Source: Turritopsis dohrnii (taxonomy: Eukaryota; Cnidaria; Hydrozoa; Anthoathecata; Oceaniidae). From it: DNA of 64,000 nucleotides. Location: positions 248,001 through 312,000 of the forward strand of contig BQMF02000296.1 of the NCBI GenBank assembly GCA_027922465.2. The letters are read 5' to 3'. Positions 1 to 10,390 of this stretch are shown here, piece by piece. Position 1 is the stretch's first letter. The number at the start of each line of letters is the position of its first letter. Made by a program: the position numbers and the translations under genes. Under the pieces are notes generated by a model. That model was not told where the DNA came from. It searched no databases and saw nothing but the letters and a program-made list of their open reading frames with translations.

Positions 1-46
1 TCTCTTAATAACCATACCCGTTCTTTAGATTAAAAAAAAAGAGTAA

Positions 47-510
47 AGCGCTATTTCCACGACCACATTTGATCGAAATTTTTCGAGCGAAAATTTTAGA
101 GGAGAACAATTTCTGCTAGAAATATTTCGATAATAGAATTCCACATAAAAAATTGAACTTTATTAGCTGGTTTTCATATTCAATAGGAGATTAAAGATAC
201 AGAAGTTACTTCGAAAGCAACCACAAGTAGAAACCGTCTGCTATAATTCTTTTTTCTGAATTGTTCGACAGGATTGCTATTCAATAGTTCAATTTAATAC
301 ACAAATTGTCAACACATTTTTCACGATTTTGATTGGACGAATATTTTTTCGCAAAGCGATTTCGATAGAGAGTTGAAATTATTTCAACTCACATTCGCAC
401 AGTAGAGAAAAGAAATTTTTCGCTCGAAAAGCAGAAAATATTTAATGCGCATGCTCAATTTTTTTCTCCGTCGAAATATTTCGATCAAAAGTGATCGTGG
501 AAATAGCGCT
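47..510. mobile_element. Harbinger-type MITE, TAA target duplication
   Basis: Inverted-repeat element with no coding capacity. The left end reads AGCGCTATTTCCACGA and the right end TCGTGGAAATAGCGCT, and the similarity continues inward for about 40 bases with few mismatches. TAA lies immediately outside both ends (44-46 and 511-513), the target duplication usual for PIF/Harbinger transposons. A segment at about 231-295 recurs inside a different MITE at about 59065-59125. Confidence 0.75.
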
Positions 511-1398
511 TAAGAAACAATCTCACCCCATCATTTTTCACCAGGGTATGATTTTTACCTTCCAACAATGCCTTTCGTTATTGACTTCATCTTTTCATAT
601 CATGAAGATGCTTCATGGAACTTTTAAATCACCCATGAGCCCTTAAATATGGTGATAAGGTAACTAAGACACTTTACCCTGTATATTCTTGGAAACCATC
701 TTTGTCTCCAGTCTCCTCGTTCCATCCCATTATTTCTAATCGAAACTCATCTTCAACAAATTCAAACTCGAATTTGATATAAAATAATATCAGCGAACAA
801 AATGACAATATCCCTGAAAAAGAACATCGTGTGTGAGCTTTAGCATTAACTCAAATATCTTCAAATTAGTAATATTTTTGAAGTAAAGTCAAAAAAGCAT
901 CCAAGGGTATCAGAAATAACACAGGTGAAGAGCAAGAGAGAGTTAATGCACTCCCTCCCTTCCCCACCACTCCTAGCTAAATATTCAACGATAGAAATTT
1001 GAAGTGATAAAGTGTTGTCGCAAAATATCAAAATATCTGTAAAAATATATCTCGCACAAATTTTCTGAGTTTATGGTGTGCGCGAAAGGACATTCTAAAG
1101 TTTCAGAACATACAGATATCCGTTTTACCTGACAGCAAACAAATATAGGAGTTCACTATCCAAGGTTTTTGTTCGTTGTTCTTCAATCTTGCTGAATCAG
1201 CAATAACGTAGATGAATGAAATAACTTTGAGGCATAATGACGTCACAAGCAAAAACCTCCAACTGTCAAACCAGGCTTAAATATGAAAACGACACTTCAG
1301 ATACAATGGGGAAATGTAATCAATGAAAAAGACTCGCTAGAAGTTTTATCTGGCATAGAGATTAAGCAATACATGGTTTGGTAGATCAAGACACTTAC
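511..1398. other. No gene recognised
   Basis: AT-rich sequence with only short open frames and no convincing protein similarity. Downstream exons of the claudin-like gene (minus strand) could lie here, but I could not find a following exon with compatible splice phase. Confidence 0.4.
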
Positions 1399-1615
1399 GT
1401 CCTCCTTCCATTTCGGTCTTGTGAAAATCCACGCATTTCGCGAAGATGCGCACCCTACAAATAGTCCACAGCCCTATTTGCATTTGTCGCCCTTCAAAGC
1501 TTTCTGTCTTCCATGGTCGGAGAACGATTGACAAGGCGAGTGTGGTAATGGAAAAAACTAGTAACAAAATCGTGGTCACACGTAACACAACCAACAGTGC
1601 TAGATTTACAGGAGG
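1399..1615 (-). CDS. Exon of a claudin/PMP22-like four-TM protein (partial)
   Basis: A single internal exon. It begins after a pyrimidine-rich acceptor (TTTCTCTAG) and ends at a consensus donor (GTAAGT) in phase 1. It encodes a short leader, a strongly hydrophobic first membrane segment (VTTILLLVFSITTLALSIVL), and the start of an extracellular loop carrying the spacing W-x(n)-GLW-x2-C-x(n)-C (Trp in LRPW, then GLWTIC, then the KC of FAKC). That W-GLW-C-C pattern is the hallmark of the first extracellular loop of claudins and related PMP22/calcium-channel gamma proteins. The start-codon exon and the exons for segments 2-4 were not found. The family call rests on the motif and the membrane segment. 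Tight-junction or cell-contact function is family knowledge, not shown here. Confidence 0.5.
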
Positions 1616-4457
1616 CTAGAGAAAGTACAAATATTTCATAGACCTTTTACCGATAGAACTTATTTTTCAATCTTATGAATTCTTATTACCATTTCTCCTC
1701 ATGAACACAAAAATAAAACAAGTCTGGGTAATATGGAAGACTTAGAAAGCATTAAAAAGCCCACATTACCTTGGCTGGATGTACAATCTTTTTCAAGCAT
1801 CCAAGGATATGTGGTTCATCTTGTTGAATAGCTGCCATGTTTATGTTTTAGACTTGTTCACGCGCCGTATGTTCGAGCATCAAACACCAATTCTATCAAT
1901 CTGTAAAATACGACAGTTTCATCTTCATAATCCTGTAAAAGCCTTGTCACGTACACAAAGCACCAATATCACTTAAATCGATTGAATCCAGACAAACTTT
2001 ATTACACAGAAACTGATAGCTACTTCATACTCATTAAAGTGTAATCGACTTATGTCTTTTTATATTTTCGGAATAATTATCCTTGCGCATCAAAAATCGA
2101 TTACTAAAGAAGTACTTTTTTAATACGATTCATATGACAAAATGACTTTTAAATCCTGCCATCGAATTTTAATGACTTTTAATAAAAACTATAGGTGAAG
2201 TAAACTCGACAACCCAACTGTATTTCTTGCTGATGTCAGCAAAACACTTGGAAACCCAGGGCGAAATGGTGGCTACAGGCACTGCAAAGTGAAGCAAGAG
2301 TAAATATAGTTTGTCATTTTGACGCATCAGTGATAATTGTTCACTACACTGTTCCGACATCGTGATCAGATTTGTGTTGTCATTAACGAAGATTATTTTA
2401 AAGCGTTTTATTGTGACGAGTCTTACTGATTTGAACCAACAGATGATCCTCCATTTTGACAAAAATATTATGAACAGAATGCTACTTAAGAACAACAGCG
2501 GTATTAAATTGTTTCTGTCTTGTTGACCGAATGTACGACGGAATAATCCAAGCTCTCTCTCTCCCACATATTTTTAAATCAGATGAGAATGAAGAAGATG
2601 GTGCCTTTAGAAGTCAGTCAAAATTTGTGGAGGAGAGTATTGTCATTTAAAGTAGAAAAGAAAATGTAACTGAACTTAAATTTAAGACTGAAATGAAATA
2701 CACAAGCATGTTGGTTTCCGCCATTTTGTTTTGACCAACATTGAATAAACGTATTTGGAGGGAACCCCATAAGTTGACTTAAGTTCATAATTAAGGGAGT
2801 ATCGGATTTGTTTGACGAAGAAAAAAGTCTTCTCCTTGAAAAATCTCATAAAGCTCGTTAATCAAAATTACTTTTATTAAACATGGCATGAATCGTTCTA
2901 ATCTAATCTACTTGATATGTTTTGCCCACAACTCCATCTATAATTGCGTGTTATTTGTGCTCGTGCGCTTTATTGACGTCATATTTCGCAAGGCGTCAAC
3001 GTAAATATTTTTCAGTGGGCTGACTGTTTTCATTGTCAACTTTACCCTTAAGCAGTACTTCAAGTGAACCCTCCTACATATTAAGAAACAATTCGTCTTA
3101 GTGCGGGATGTAAACTAGGCTTAGCATGCCATATGCTCTTAATGATAATGCTATTATTATTGTTATTATTTAAGAAAATCAATTCATTTTGCAGATGTTG
3201 CTCGTGGTTTTTCTGTAACAGAAGCTTAGTATTAATAAAATTTCGTTTCAGATGTCATATTTGTGTCTAATCAATACATCTAATCGACTGAAGAGAGTTA
3301 CCGATTAGTAAAACAAAGAGCCTTTATTTTTGTCCGCACAGAATTTTTCGCTGATTGGAAAACGATATTTACAAACCCTGTTTCCAGAAAAGCTATCCAA
3401 TTGGTTAAGATTAAGTCCTTGTCAGTGGATGTAAATGAGAGAAGAAAGCAGTCAACATACCTTTTGAATTTTTCCCTCACTTCATGCATGGATTGAAGGC
3501 GCGCGACAAACGTAAACAGTCTGACGCTACTTCAACGAATGCAACAAACGTTTGTTAATCCTTCCAATAACCTGCCTCTTCAAATTTTGCAAATGTGGTT
3601 TTAAACAAACTTCTATGCAATTCTAATCATTTGACGATCGCAGCACTTGAAGTTAAAAATAGTTTCAAATGTCAATGCACGTAAAAATTGTTGAGATTTT
3701 TGTTGCCTTGTCATTTCTGTCAATGCTCGTTGTTAATAGCTAAAAGACAATTATGGTTATTATTCTGCAGAAGATTGTCTTATTCTGCAGATGGTATGGA
3801 CATTTACAAACAGGAAAAAGCTGACAAAAAAGCTGCTATTGTAAGAGTTCTTTCTCTTACAATTTGAATACAACTGTTTCTAAATCCGATCCATACAAAT
3901 CGGCGAGATCATCATAAATGTCAAATTAGCGAAATAATTGGTTGCAGTTATGGAAGTTAAAAGAAGTTCTAAACCATTAGCGTTTCTGTTCTTTCAGTGA
4001 CGTCATCATGGCTTTCGCTGGTGCATCATCTTGCCAGAAAACTGAATAGTCATTTTCATAACACAAACTATAACACAGTAAAATAATTTGTGTTGAAAGT
4101 GCCAGTAAAACAAACCTTTTGAGAAACATCTTTTTAGTTTCTGAATGATCGCTATGACCAGTGACACAAATTTGGGAAAAGTGTAATGCCGAATTGATTC
4201 GTCTCCTTATCGGTGATTTCGTCGGTCCTCTCCTTATCGGTGATTTTGTCGGTTTAATCTTAACATCGACGAAATATTTTAACCATCAATAGCTTTTTTT
4301 CCGACAAAATGCCTTCTGGATATTTTTCTGTCAAAACAATATCCCAATCGGCTTGGATGAATTAGTGTAGAAAAAAACAATTAATATTCCTTTTAAAAAA
4401 TCATTCATCATTTATCTTCATGGAAGAAGAAAAGGGCGTGGCTGAAAATTATCGTAC
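1616..4457. other. No gene recognised
   Basis: About 2.8 kb of AT-rich DNA, probably an intron of the claudin-like gene or intergenic. Two minus-strand open frames (2169-2567 and 3298-3489) resemble no family I know and have no matching splice context, so they are not called. No transposon ends were recognised. Confidence 0.35.
4201..4254. repeat. Fragment of CCTTATCGG-type MITE, duplicated terminus
   Basis: The terminal motif CTCCTTATCGGTGATTT occurs twice in tandem here, about 27 bases apart, each followed by (T/C)GTCGG. It matches the ends of the TA-flanked elements at 5504-6617 and 50707-50830. No opposite end was found, so this looks like a truncated, partly duplicated copy. Confidence 0.5.
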
Positions 4458-4504
4458 CTGTATGCCAGTGTTTGTCCTGCATCTTCTGCAATCTCGCTGA
4501 GATC
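4458..4504 (-). CDS. Possible 47-bp internal exon, unknown gene
   Basis: Bounded by an acceptor (CTGCAG) and a donor (CAG|GTACGA), with an open frame reading DLSEIAEDAGQTLAY. The peptide looks protein-like and the borders are good, but the exon is tiny and no partner exon was identified. It could belong to a minus-strand gene running toward the claudin-like exon, or be chance. Confidence 0.2.
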
Positions 4505-4745
4505 CTGCAGTACTTACATTAAAGGAGTCAATTTACTTAGGCTCGAGCCAGAAAATGACTAGAAATGTCTTTTCAAGAAGGTCACTTCGTTATTGAAATA
4601 ACTCCAAAATTACGATTCGAGAAATTTCATTGGTTGAAATATAGTGAAGAAAATGGAGTAGCAATTACCAGTTGATGTGATTGAGTGATTAAGTTAATGA
4701 ATTGGATAAAACAATACTTTGCTTTTAAAATCAATTTTACCATAA

Positions 4746-4872
4746 GGGATTGTTCACAAATGACGTCAACCAATTTTTCCAACTTTTTGACCCCCCCTCC
4801 CCCCTCTGTCAACCTGCGTCAACTTTGCGTTGCCCCCCTCCCCCTCAGTTGACGTCATCGTTTGAGAAGAGA

Positions 4873-4904
<32 letters not shown>

Positions 4905-5293
4905 AAAAAAAACACAACACCCTTCACCCCACTGGTCCTTTTGTATCTTAGTTTCTTACGCATTTTTAATTAGACGTAAAAATATTTGCAATGATCTTCG
5001 TGTAATTCTCTGATCAATCTCCACGTGAGCGAAAAACGGTGGAACGGAACGAAGCCAACAAAAGCAATATGGAAGGACTTTCCCACGCCACTACGGACCA
5101 CATCAAAGTAAACATTCATTCACATTTTCATAAAAAACTTTTACTTAATTAGAAAAATCAAGGTTCTGAAAATTGTGAAGGTTGACGTCAACAGTAGTAT
5201 CACCTCCCCCCCCTCCCCCCCGTCAACTAGCGTCAACTTTGGCATAACCCCCCCTCCCCCCCCTAACAGTTGACGTCATTTGTGAACAGTCCC
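4746..5293. mobile_element. Harbinger-type MITE with C-tracts and CRE-like palindromes
   Basis: The left end is GGGATTGTTCACAAATGACG and the right end is its inverse with one change (CGTCATTTGTGAACAGTCCC). TAA flanks both sides (4743-4745, 5294-5296). TGACGTCA palindromes sit just inside each end and recur internally, and the interior holds several runs of C, including 29 consecutive C at 4873-4901. There is no coding capacity: open frames across the C/G runs are low-complexity artefacts. Confidence 0.8.
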
Positions 5294-5710
5294 TAAACGG
5301 TTCTTAATGTCATATTGTTTTTGTAAACAAGCATTACTGTACCCCTGGTGACAAAATGCGACGCGGTTATTGAGTAATCATAAAATTGATTTGGAAAGTA
5401 AATGTTAATGTTTTTGACGTCGCATCGGTAGTAATATTACTAGTAAAGAATTATGCGTCCTTAAAATATCGTTCTGTACTTCTACTGACAAAAATAACAT
5501 GTACCTTATCGGACAAAACAATGTCGGACAAAAGTGACGAAATTTTCTGGAGGTGACGAAAATTTAGTCCGACGAATATTTTTTTCCGACGAAAATGTTG
5601 TCCGACGAAAAGTTATGTCCGACGAAAAATTATGTCCAAATCAAAAATTTCAAACCGTGCATTTTTTCCCCAAATAACGTTTCTTATTTTGTTTTCATAA
5701 AGACTATAAC

Positions 5711-5791
5711 CATACCATACACGTTTACAAGTATACCATACACGTTTACAAGTATACCATACACGTAGACAACCATTCCATACACGTTTAA
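5711..5791 (+). repeat. About 24-bp tandem repeat, about 3.5 copies
   Basis: Units of the form ATACCATACACGTTTACAAG are repeated, the last units diverged. It lies inside the MITE at 5504-6617. Confidence 0.7.
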
Positions 5792-5912
5792 CGAGTGTGA
5801 AATTGAGTATTTTTAAAGCACTATAAGTGGGAAAACACCATTTTCCCGGAATCTCCTAAAATGTAACAAGTGAAACACAGTTGGTCACATTCCACGGGAA
5901 ATTTCAAGGCAC

Positions 5913-6338
5913 GTGTACCATTTTCTGAAAGAAGAAGGTGGAAAAGTTGACAGGCATGTCCTTTCTACGCAATACAGACCCTCGCCTATCGCAGCAGGTG
6001 GCTTAGAGATACCTTTATTGCTGAATTTTAAAAGTCCCAGATATGTAACACACCAAAAGAAGAAAGATTTTCTCACAAAACTTTACTCGTGGGACTTTGA
6101 ATGTAGCAAAGGTACAGAGGATGAGGATGATGAAGAAAAGGATGACGAGATAAACTTTGTTATTGAGGAGGAAAACGGCAAGGAAGAAAGCAGTGAGGCT
6201 ATTAAACCGAAAAAGAAGAGGAGACCACCAATCATAGATGACGAAGATGAAGAAGATGGAAACGATCTTAGCGATGAGGAAAGTCAGCAAGAGAGTGGCA
6301 GTGAAATGATAAGACCAAAAATCAACCGAAAATTGTAG
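5913..6338 (+). pseudogene. Acidic C-terminal gene fragment captured in a MITE
   Basis: A 141-codon open frame. Its second half is rich in Glu, Asp and Lys, with a basic patch (KPKKKRRPPI) between acidic runs, and it ends at a stop followed 40-50 bases later by an AATAAA-like signal (GTGAAATAAAG). The amino-terminal part is less protein-like and includes possible splice acceptors, so only the 3' exon of some nuclear, acidic protein may be represented. The composition recalls tails of replication or chromatin proteins but no family is identifiable. Its position between the two inverted termini of one MITE suggests transduplication (Pack-type capture) of host sequence. It could instead be an internal part of the element's own lost gene. 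Confidence 0.35.
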
Positions 6339-6617
6339 ATTATTCATCAGATGAAATAGATATAATCATTGAAAAGTGAAATAAAGTTATTTCTATCAGA
6401 CGCTGCATTGTTATTATTTTTCAAGTATTTCTTGTGGATTTTCAAGAGGAGGGGTGGGATGGGTGGAAAATAAGTAAAATCGAGTGAATCTGAGTGAATT
6501 AGCATTTGCTTTAAAATGGACAAAATTTTTCGTCGGACTTAAGTGACGAAATTTTGTCGAGGTGACGAAAATTTTGTCCGACGAAAATTTTGTCCGACAT
6601 TGTTTTGCCCAATAAGG

Positions 6618-7924
6618 TAGCTGTTCTTTCAAATAACATGTAGCTGTCTTTCTTTGCACGCAATGTTTCTATCGTAACGTGAAAAATCATTCCGACATAT
6701 TTACGTTCTGTAAACTAACTTTGAAAATTTTGACTAAAGATATTCTCATGTTACGATTACTTTTATGGATTGCTCTGAAAATAGAGAAATTGCGTGCAGT
6801 TCCGTCAGTTGCGTTTTAAAGCGATCCCAGCCGGCACATTTGTTAAAGGAGTGCATTTCTATAGAAATATACACACAATATCAATATCAAAAGTGCTCTC
6901 CATCACAGTGACTTTTTGCCGATTTTGCCGACTGGGATTGCACTAATTTTTTTGTTATGTTTTCAATATGCTTATTTCGCGAGGAAGATATAAAATGATG
7001 AAATCCAAAAACATATAAATTAGCTAATCCCTGGCTTCGTTTCTAATCTTAGTAATTATTTTGTAGCTCATAATCAGAACGAAATAAGTTTGTAAAATAA
7101 TTCCCTTCTAAGGTCTCGTATTTATTTGTTAAAAATATCATCATCAACTTGAAAATGAGGTGAATATGAGTTGACATTTGTGAGAGTTCCTGGTACAGCT
7201 CGTTTAGGTCAGACTTGGCCAAAAAATGTCCCTCCTCCCAGTCAGCCGCTCTTCTTCCTTGTAGTCAGCTTAAGTGACAGTTGACGTCATTTTTTGAGCT
7301 TCTTTAGGGGATGATAGCTAATTACAATGAATGACTAATAGCAAGCGAGCATTGAAATGAAAATTGTCAAAAAATTAAAACATTTTTAGCTTCTCATCTT
7401 TTCCCTGATGCGACCAAAAAAGTTTTTCAGATTAGAATTCGATTTCAAAATTGTTCTGTTCCAATTTTGGGGTTTATCAGAAGAAAATGGAACTGGTAAG
7501 TGTGAACACAATCCGTAAAAGTTTCATTGTATGGTCAATTCGTAATAATTACCATCGGAGTAAACTTATAAACGAAGCATCCGTTTTGTGCGAAAGCTAT
7601 GAATAGTCATGTAACACGAGCACGATTGCAACAGACTAGTTTTTTGATTTTCGAAGCTTGAAAATATGCCGTTTTTTTTCGCAGCAGCACTTCAATTTCC
7701 TGTTTGTAGAAATTTCATGAATTTTAACATCTTTATCCAAAAACTTATTCTTTCCCAAGTGCTATTGAGACATATGTAATATTTCCTTCACTTCAACCGT
7801 CAACGTTTTCTCAAATTACTTCCTACTGGATAAATTTCTGTAGGATGATATACTGTACATCGTATTTATTTGGTATTGTTTTTACGTGGCTAGCCTCACT
7901 CAGTTGCTATTGCATCTGCTTTCC
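6618..7924. other. No gene; dispersed hairpin-repeat copy at about 6845-6945
   Basis: No coding sequence recognised. At about 6845-6945 there is a copy of a dispersed repeat containing GTGCATTTCTATAGAAATAT followed by CAGTGACTTTTTG, also found near 31190-31300 and 49425-49510. A TTGACGTCATTTTTTGAGC block at about 7280 resembles the interior of the MITE at 4746-5293. Confidence 0.45.
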
Positions 7925-8190
7925 AGGAGGGGCCACGGCTTAGGTTGGAGGCTCCGAAGTATTTGACACTCTCGTGAGTGACACAAACCCAATCAAGGGC
8001 CTGTGCTCTTCTGGATGACCTCCTGCAACACCCGATGTATCATCTACCCAATTTCCCTCACATGGCATGGGTCGACCCGGCGCTATGGTACATTCACTTG
8101 CGCATGGTGAATCGCCGCCAAGGGGAATTGAACCCCGATCTCTCGCATGACATACGAGAGTGATAACCACTATACTACGGCGCCATGGAA
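7925..8190 (-). mobile_element. tRNA-derived SINE (tRNA-Asp-like head)
   Basis: The minus-strand segment 8184-8113 folds as a tRNA. It has box A TAGTATAGTGG, box B GGTTCAATTCC, an anticodon stem-loop with GTC (Asp) in a seven-base loop, and a four-base variable loop. Defects argue against a working tRNA: a G-G mismatch at acceptor pair 2, a mismatched T-stem base pair and a poor D-stem. It runs on into an unrelated body down to about 7925 instead of ending with a terminator, the structure of a SINE. A decaying tRNA gene is the alternative. The body family is not recognised and the 3' end is approximate. Confidence 0.55.
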
Positions 8191-8367
8191 GCCGCCCTCA
8201 ACTAGGGCGTGCGTTATGGATAAGAAATTAGTGTACTGAGGTCACCTTTGAAAATATTAACTCTGTTGAAAAGTATAAGAGATTACAAATAGAAGCAGTT
8301 TCCTTTTTTATAACACACGCTAGGGCGCAATTGATCAAATTTTTGTCTTTTTTGCGCCCTCCTACAG

Positions 8368-8522
8368 TTTTTAATAAAGTTTTCGAAATTCCTAAGGGTC
8401 GAGGAAATGATTCCGCAAAAATAAATGATTTATTCAGAATCTCAAAACAAGTCCTCCAACAAGTCACAGACAAAATGATATCACAACGGTTTCTGCCTCA
8501 CTTCCAAGCTGTGGAAAAATGA
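8368..8522 (+). CDS. Candidate terminal coding exon, unknown gene
   Basis: A pyrimidine-rich tract ending CCTCCTACAG precedes an open frame in phase 1 that reads through VFEIPKGRGNDSAKINDLF to a stop at 8520-8522. The composition is protein-like, amphipathic and without low complexity, so it may be the last exon of a plus-strand gene. No upstream exon was found, the SINE lies directly upstream, and no family was recognised. It may be a relic. Confidence 0.25.
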
Positions 8523-8811
8523 TGTTTGCGTCGTTTATGAAAAGCAATGATACATCGGGAAAAATGCATCACGAAGCTTTTTTTATCTTTCTTTAGTACA
8601 CTGGAAAAATAAAAAAATTGTTTTTAAGATTATTTTGTTCTGGTCAGAAAAGTAAAAAGAATACATCTCAATGATAGAATATACATCTCAATAAGCATCA
8701 TTTTTCTTGACTTAATTTACTTGTTTTTATCTCAAGAATTTTCTTTCTTAAGAAAAATCTTATCTTAGGAACTTTTTCTTAAATAGAATGTATATTCTAC
8801 TTTTTTTAGAG

Positions 8812-8965
8812 CTGAGGGTTGCACTATGCTGATGTCAGTAGAAATAGAACAATTGAGAAATGGTCTGGGAAAGAGCAGCTGTTCATTACTAACAATGCGC
8901 TCAAACAAAGTAAAAAAATTATTGGCACTCTCGTGGAGATTATCTCACAATAAAACTGCTGACAC
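8812..8965 (+). repeat. Dispersed repeat, copy 1
   Basis: About 130-150 bases (from GAGGGTTGCAC to GGAGATTATCTCAC) match, in opposite orientation, the segment at about 48865-48993. No terminal repeats or coding sequence were recognised, so the element type is unknown. Confidence 0.55.
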
Positions 8966-9058
8966 AATTTTTTCTCGACCTTGTCTTTATTTATCTTTAA
9001 AAAATGTGAAGTAATTTCCAAAAAGGTCTAATGTGCAATGCAGATGATATGCATAGTT

Positions 9059-9720
9059 CAGGGCCGACAAATTAACTTTTGAAGTGGGGGGGGCCAAATA
9101 CAATAGTGACTAAGGAGGCCCCACCATGGTTGGAGCGGACGGGCCAAAAAGTTTTTTGAAATTTAGGACCTTCAGATTGGCTAAAACGCTATCCAAATAT
9201 CTGAAATTTATAGTATTAAAGACGAGAAAAAGTTATATGCGTGTTTATATTATGATAAGAAACTTCTTTTAAAAGCATAACGTTAACATAAATACAATGT
9301 AGGAAACTTAAACTTAACAAAAAATCACAACAAAACAAGTTAAAATTTTCCAAAGTAATTGAGTCTTCCCGAGCCATCACAAATTCTTTGCAAACTTCAA
9401 TAACATTGATTTGGTCAGTCAATTCGTTGTGAATAGTCAAGATAGCCAAAGCGTTGAATCGTTGACTTTTCATTATAGACCGTAGCCATGTTTTGAGCCG
9501 CCTTGCGGTGGAAAATGATCGTTCTGGTCTCCTTGAAAATATCTCTAAAACACACAGGTTTTGATTCGATTGTTGCATGAAGAACATTACTTTTTTCAAA
9601 ACCCGGTGTTTCATCTTCGTGTCTCTTTTTTGATAATTTCTATTCTTTGGGGTTTTTTTATTCTTTGCTCTGAAAAAAAGTGGGGGGGGCCATGCCCCCC
9701 CCCCGGTTTTGTCGGCCCTG
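9059..9720 (-). mobile_element. Short hAT element, 5-bp target duplication TAGTT
   Basis: The ends are CAGGGCCGACAAA at 9059 and TTTGTCGGCCCTG ending at 9720, perfectly inverted. TAGTT lies directly outside both ends (9054-9058 and 9721-9725). CAGGG termini are typical of hAT transposons. G- and C-runs next to each end could form further pairing. The interior keeps the C-terminal dimerisation region of a hAT transposase on the minus strand, so this is an internally deleted element. Confidence 0.8.
9216..9614 (-). pseudogene. hAT transposase C-terminal (dimerisation) remnant
   Basis: A minus-strand open frame of 132 codons. Its central part contains ERSFSTARRLKTWLRS followed by NALAILTIHNEL. 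This is the conserved hAT C-terminal dimerisation signature (E-R-x-F-S-x-x-x-x-I/L-K, then N-x-L-A-x-L-x-I-H). The BED zinc finger and the RNase-H-like catalytic core are missing, so no transposition activity is possible from this copy. Upstream residues are Lys/Phe-rich and may be read-through. Confidence 0.75.
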
Positions 9721-10139
9721 TAGTTGACATTTCAATGTACTCTAACACCCAATACGCATGCTCCATACTTGTGAAACAATAGAAGCGACGCGATTTGCAT
9801 TTCTTGCGCATGCCCACTGTATGGCAGTATATATTTACTTTTTAAAACTCAAACCACACACTTAACATATTCCATGATCATTAAAACTTTTATGATACAA
9901 TTTGTTACAAAACGTGTATTGCTAACGACGTTGAGAAGATAACAAGCTCAAAGAATACGAAGTACATAATTTTCAAAAGCATCTTTGCCTGTGCAAGTGA
10001 TCTGCAGGTCAGAAGGAACAAGTTATCTGATGTCAGTTATAACTTTGTGATTTTAAAATCAATAATAGTCATTCTTAAACACGGTTATAGATAACTAACC
10101 CAATATAGAGTTATAATAAGGGTTAGGTTTAGGGCTACC

Positions 10140-10390
10140 TGCATGGGGGACAATTGTCCGAAGGGGAGTTACCCGGGGGTAATGGCACTCATCTGAGGAT
10201 TTTCCAGGGGAATTTGTCCTGACACCCTTAAGCAATTGCTGAGTATAAAAAGAAAGTTGGAGTTTACATTATTATATTTTATGGTACATAATATGATGAC
10301 TTGATCGTAGCTGTATAGATCAATAATTAACGATGATTTAGTTATAGGTATAAAAAAAAAGAATGTATACATGTCACACCACTTACTAGT
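10140..10390 (+). pseudogene. 3' relic of a cGAS-like/Mab-21 gene copy
   Basis: The segment from about 10190 to 10370 matches the 3' end and downstream sequence of the intact gene at 16380-16560. Shared blocks include ATTTTCCAGG, CTGACACCCTTAA versus CTACACCCTTAA, GCTGAGTATA, and a longer tract around ATATGATGACTTG(A/G)TCGTAGCTGT. The coding body is absent. Orientation and order (relic, intact gene, truncated copy) indicate an old tandem array. Part of the shared GGGGCAATTTTCC block could itself be a small repeat, but the similarity extends well past it. Confidence 0.6.

Larger units (their letters stand above)
5504..6617. mobile_element. CCTTATCGG-type MITE carrying a gene fragment
   Basis: The left end is CCTTATCGGACAAAACAATG, and the right end is the imperfect inverse CATTGTTTTGCCCAATAAGG. 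Repeated GACGAAA/TTGTCCGAC blocks extend the inverted repeat to about 100 bases on each side. TA at 5502-5503 and 6618-6619 is consistent with Tc1/mariner-type insertion. The interior holds a 24-bp minisatellite and an acidic open frame that does not look like a transposase. Confidence 0.65.

Noticed and set aside
2169..2567. 132-codon minus-strand frame with hydrophobic stretches
   Set aside because: No recognisable family, no supporting splice sites, AT-biased composition; the hydrophobicity is what AT-rich DNA gives by chance.
4750..5013. Proline-rich frame on the plus strand and its Gly-rich antisense frame (4766-4963)
   Set aside because: Created by C/G homopolymer runs inside a MITE; no codon structure or family.
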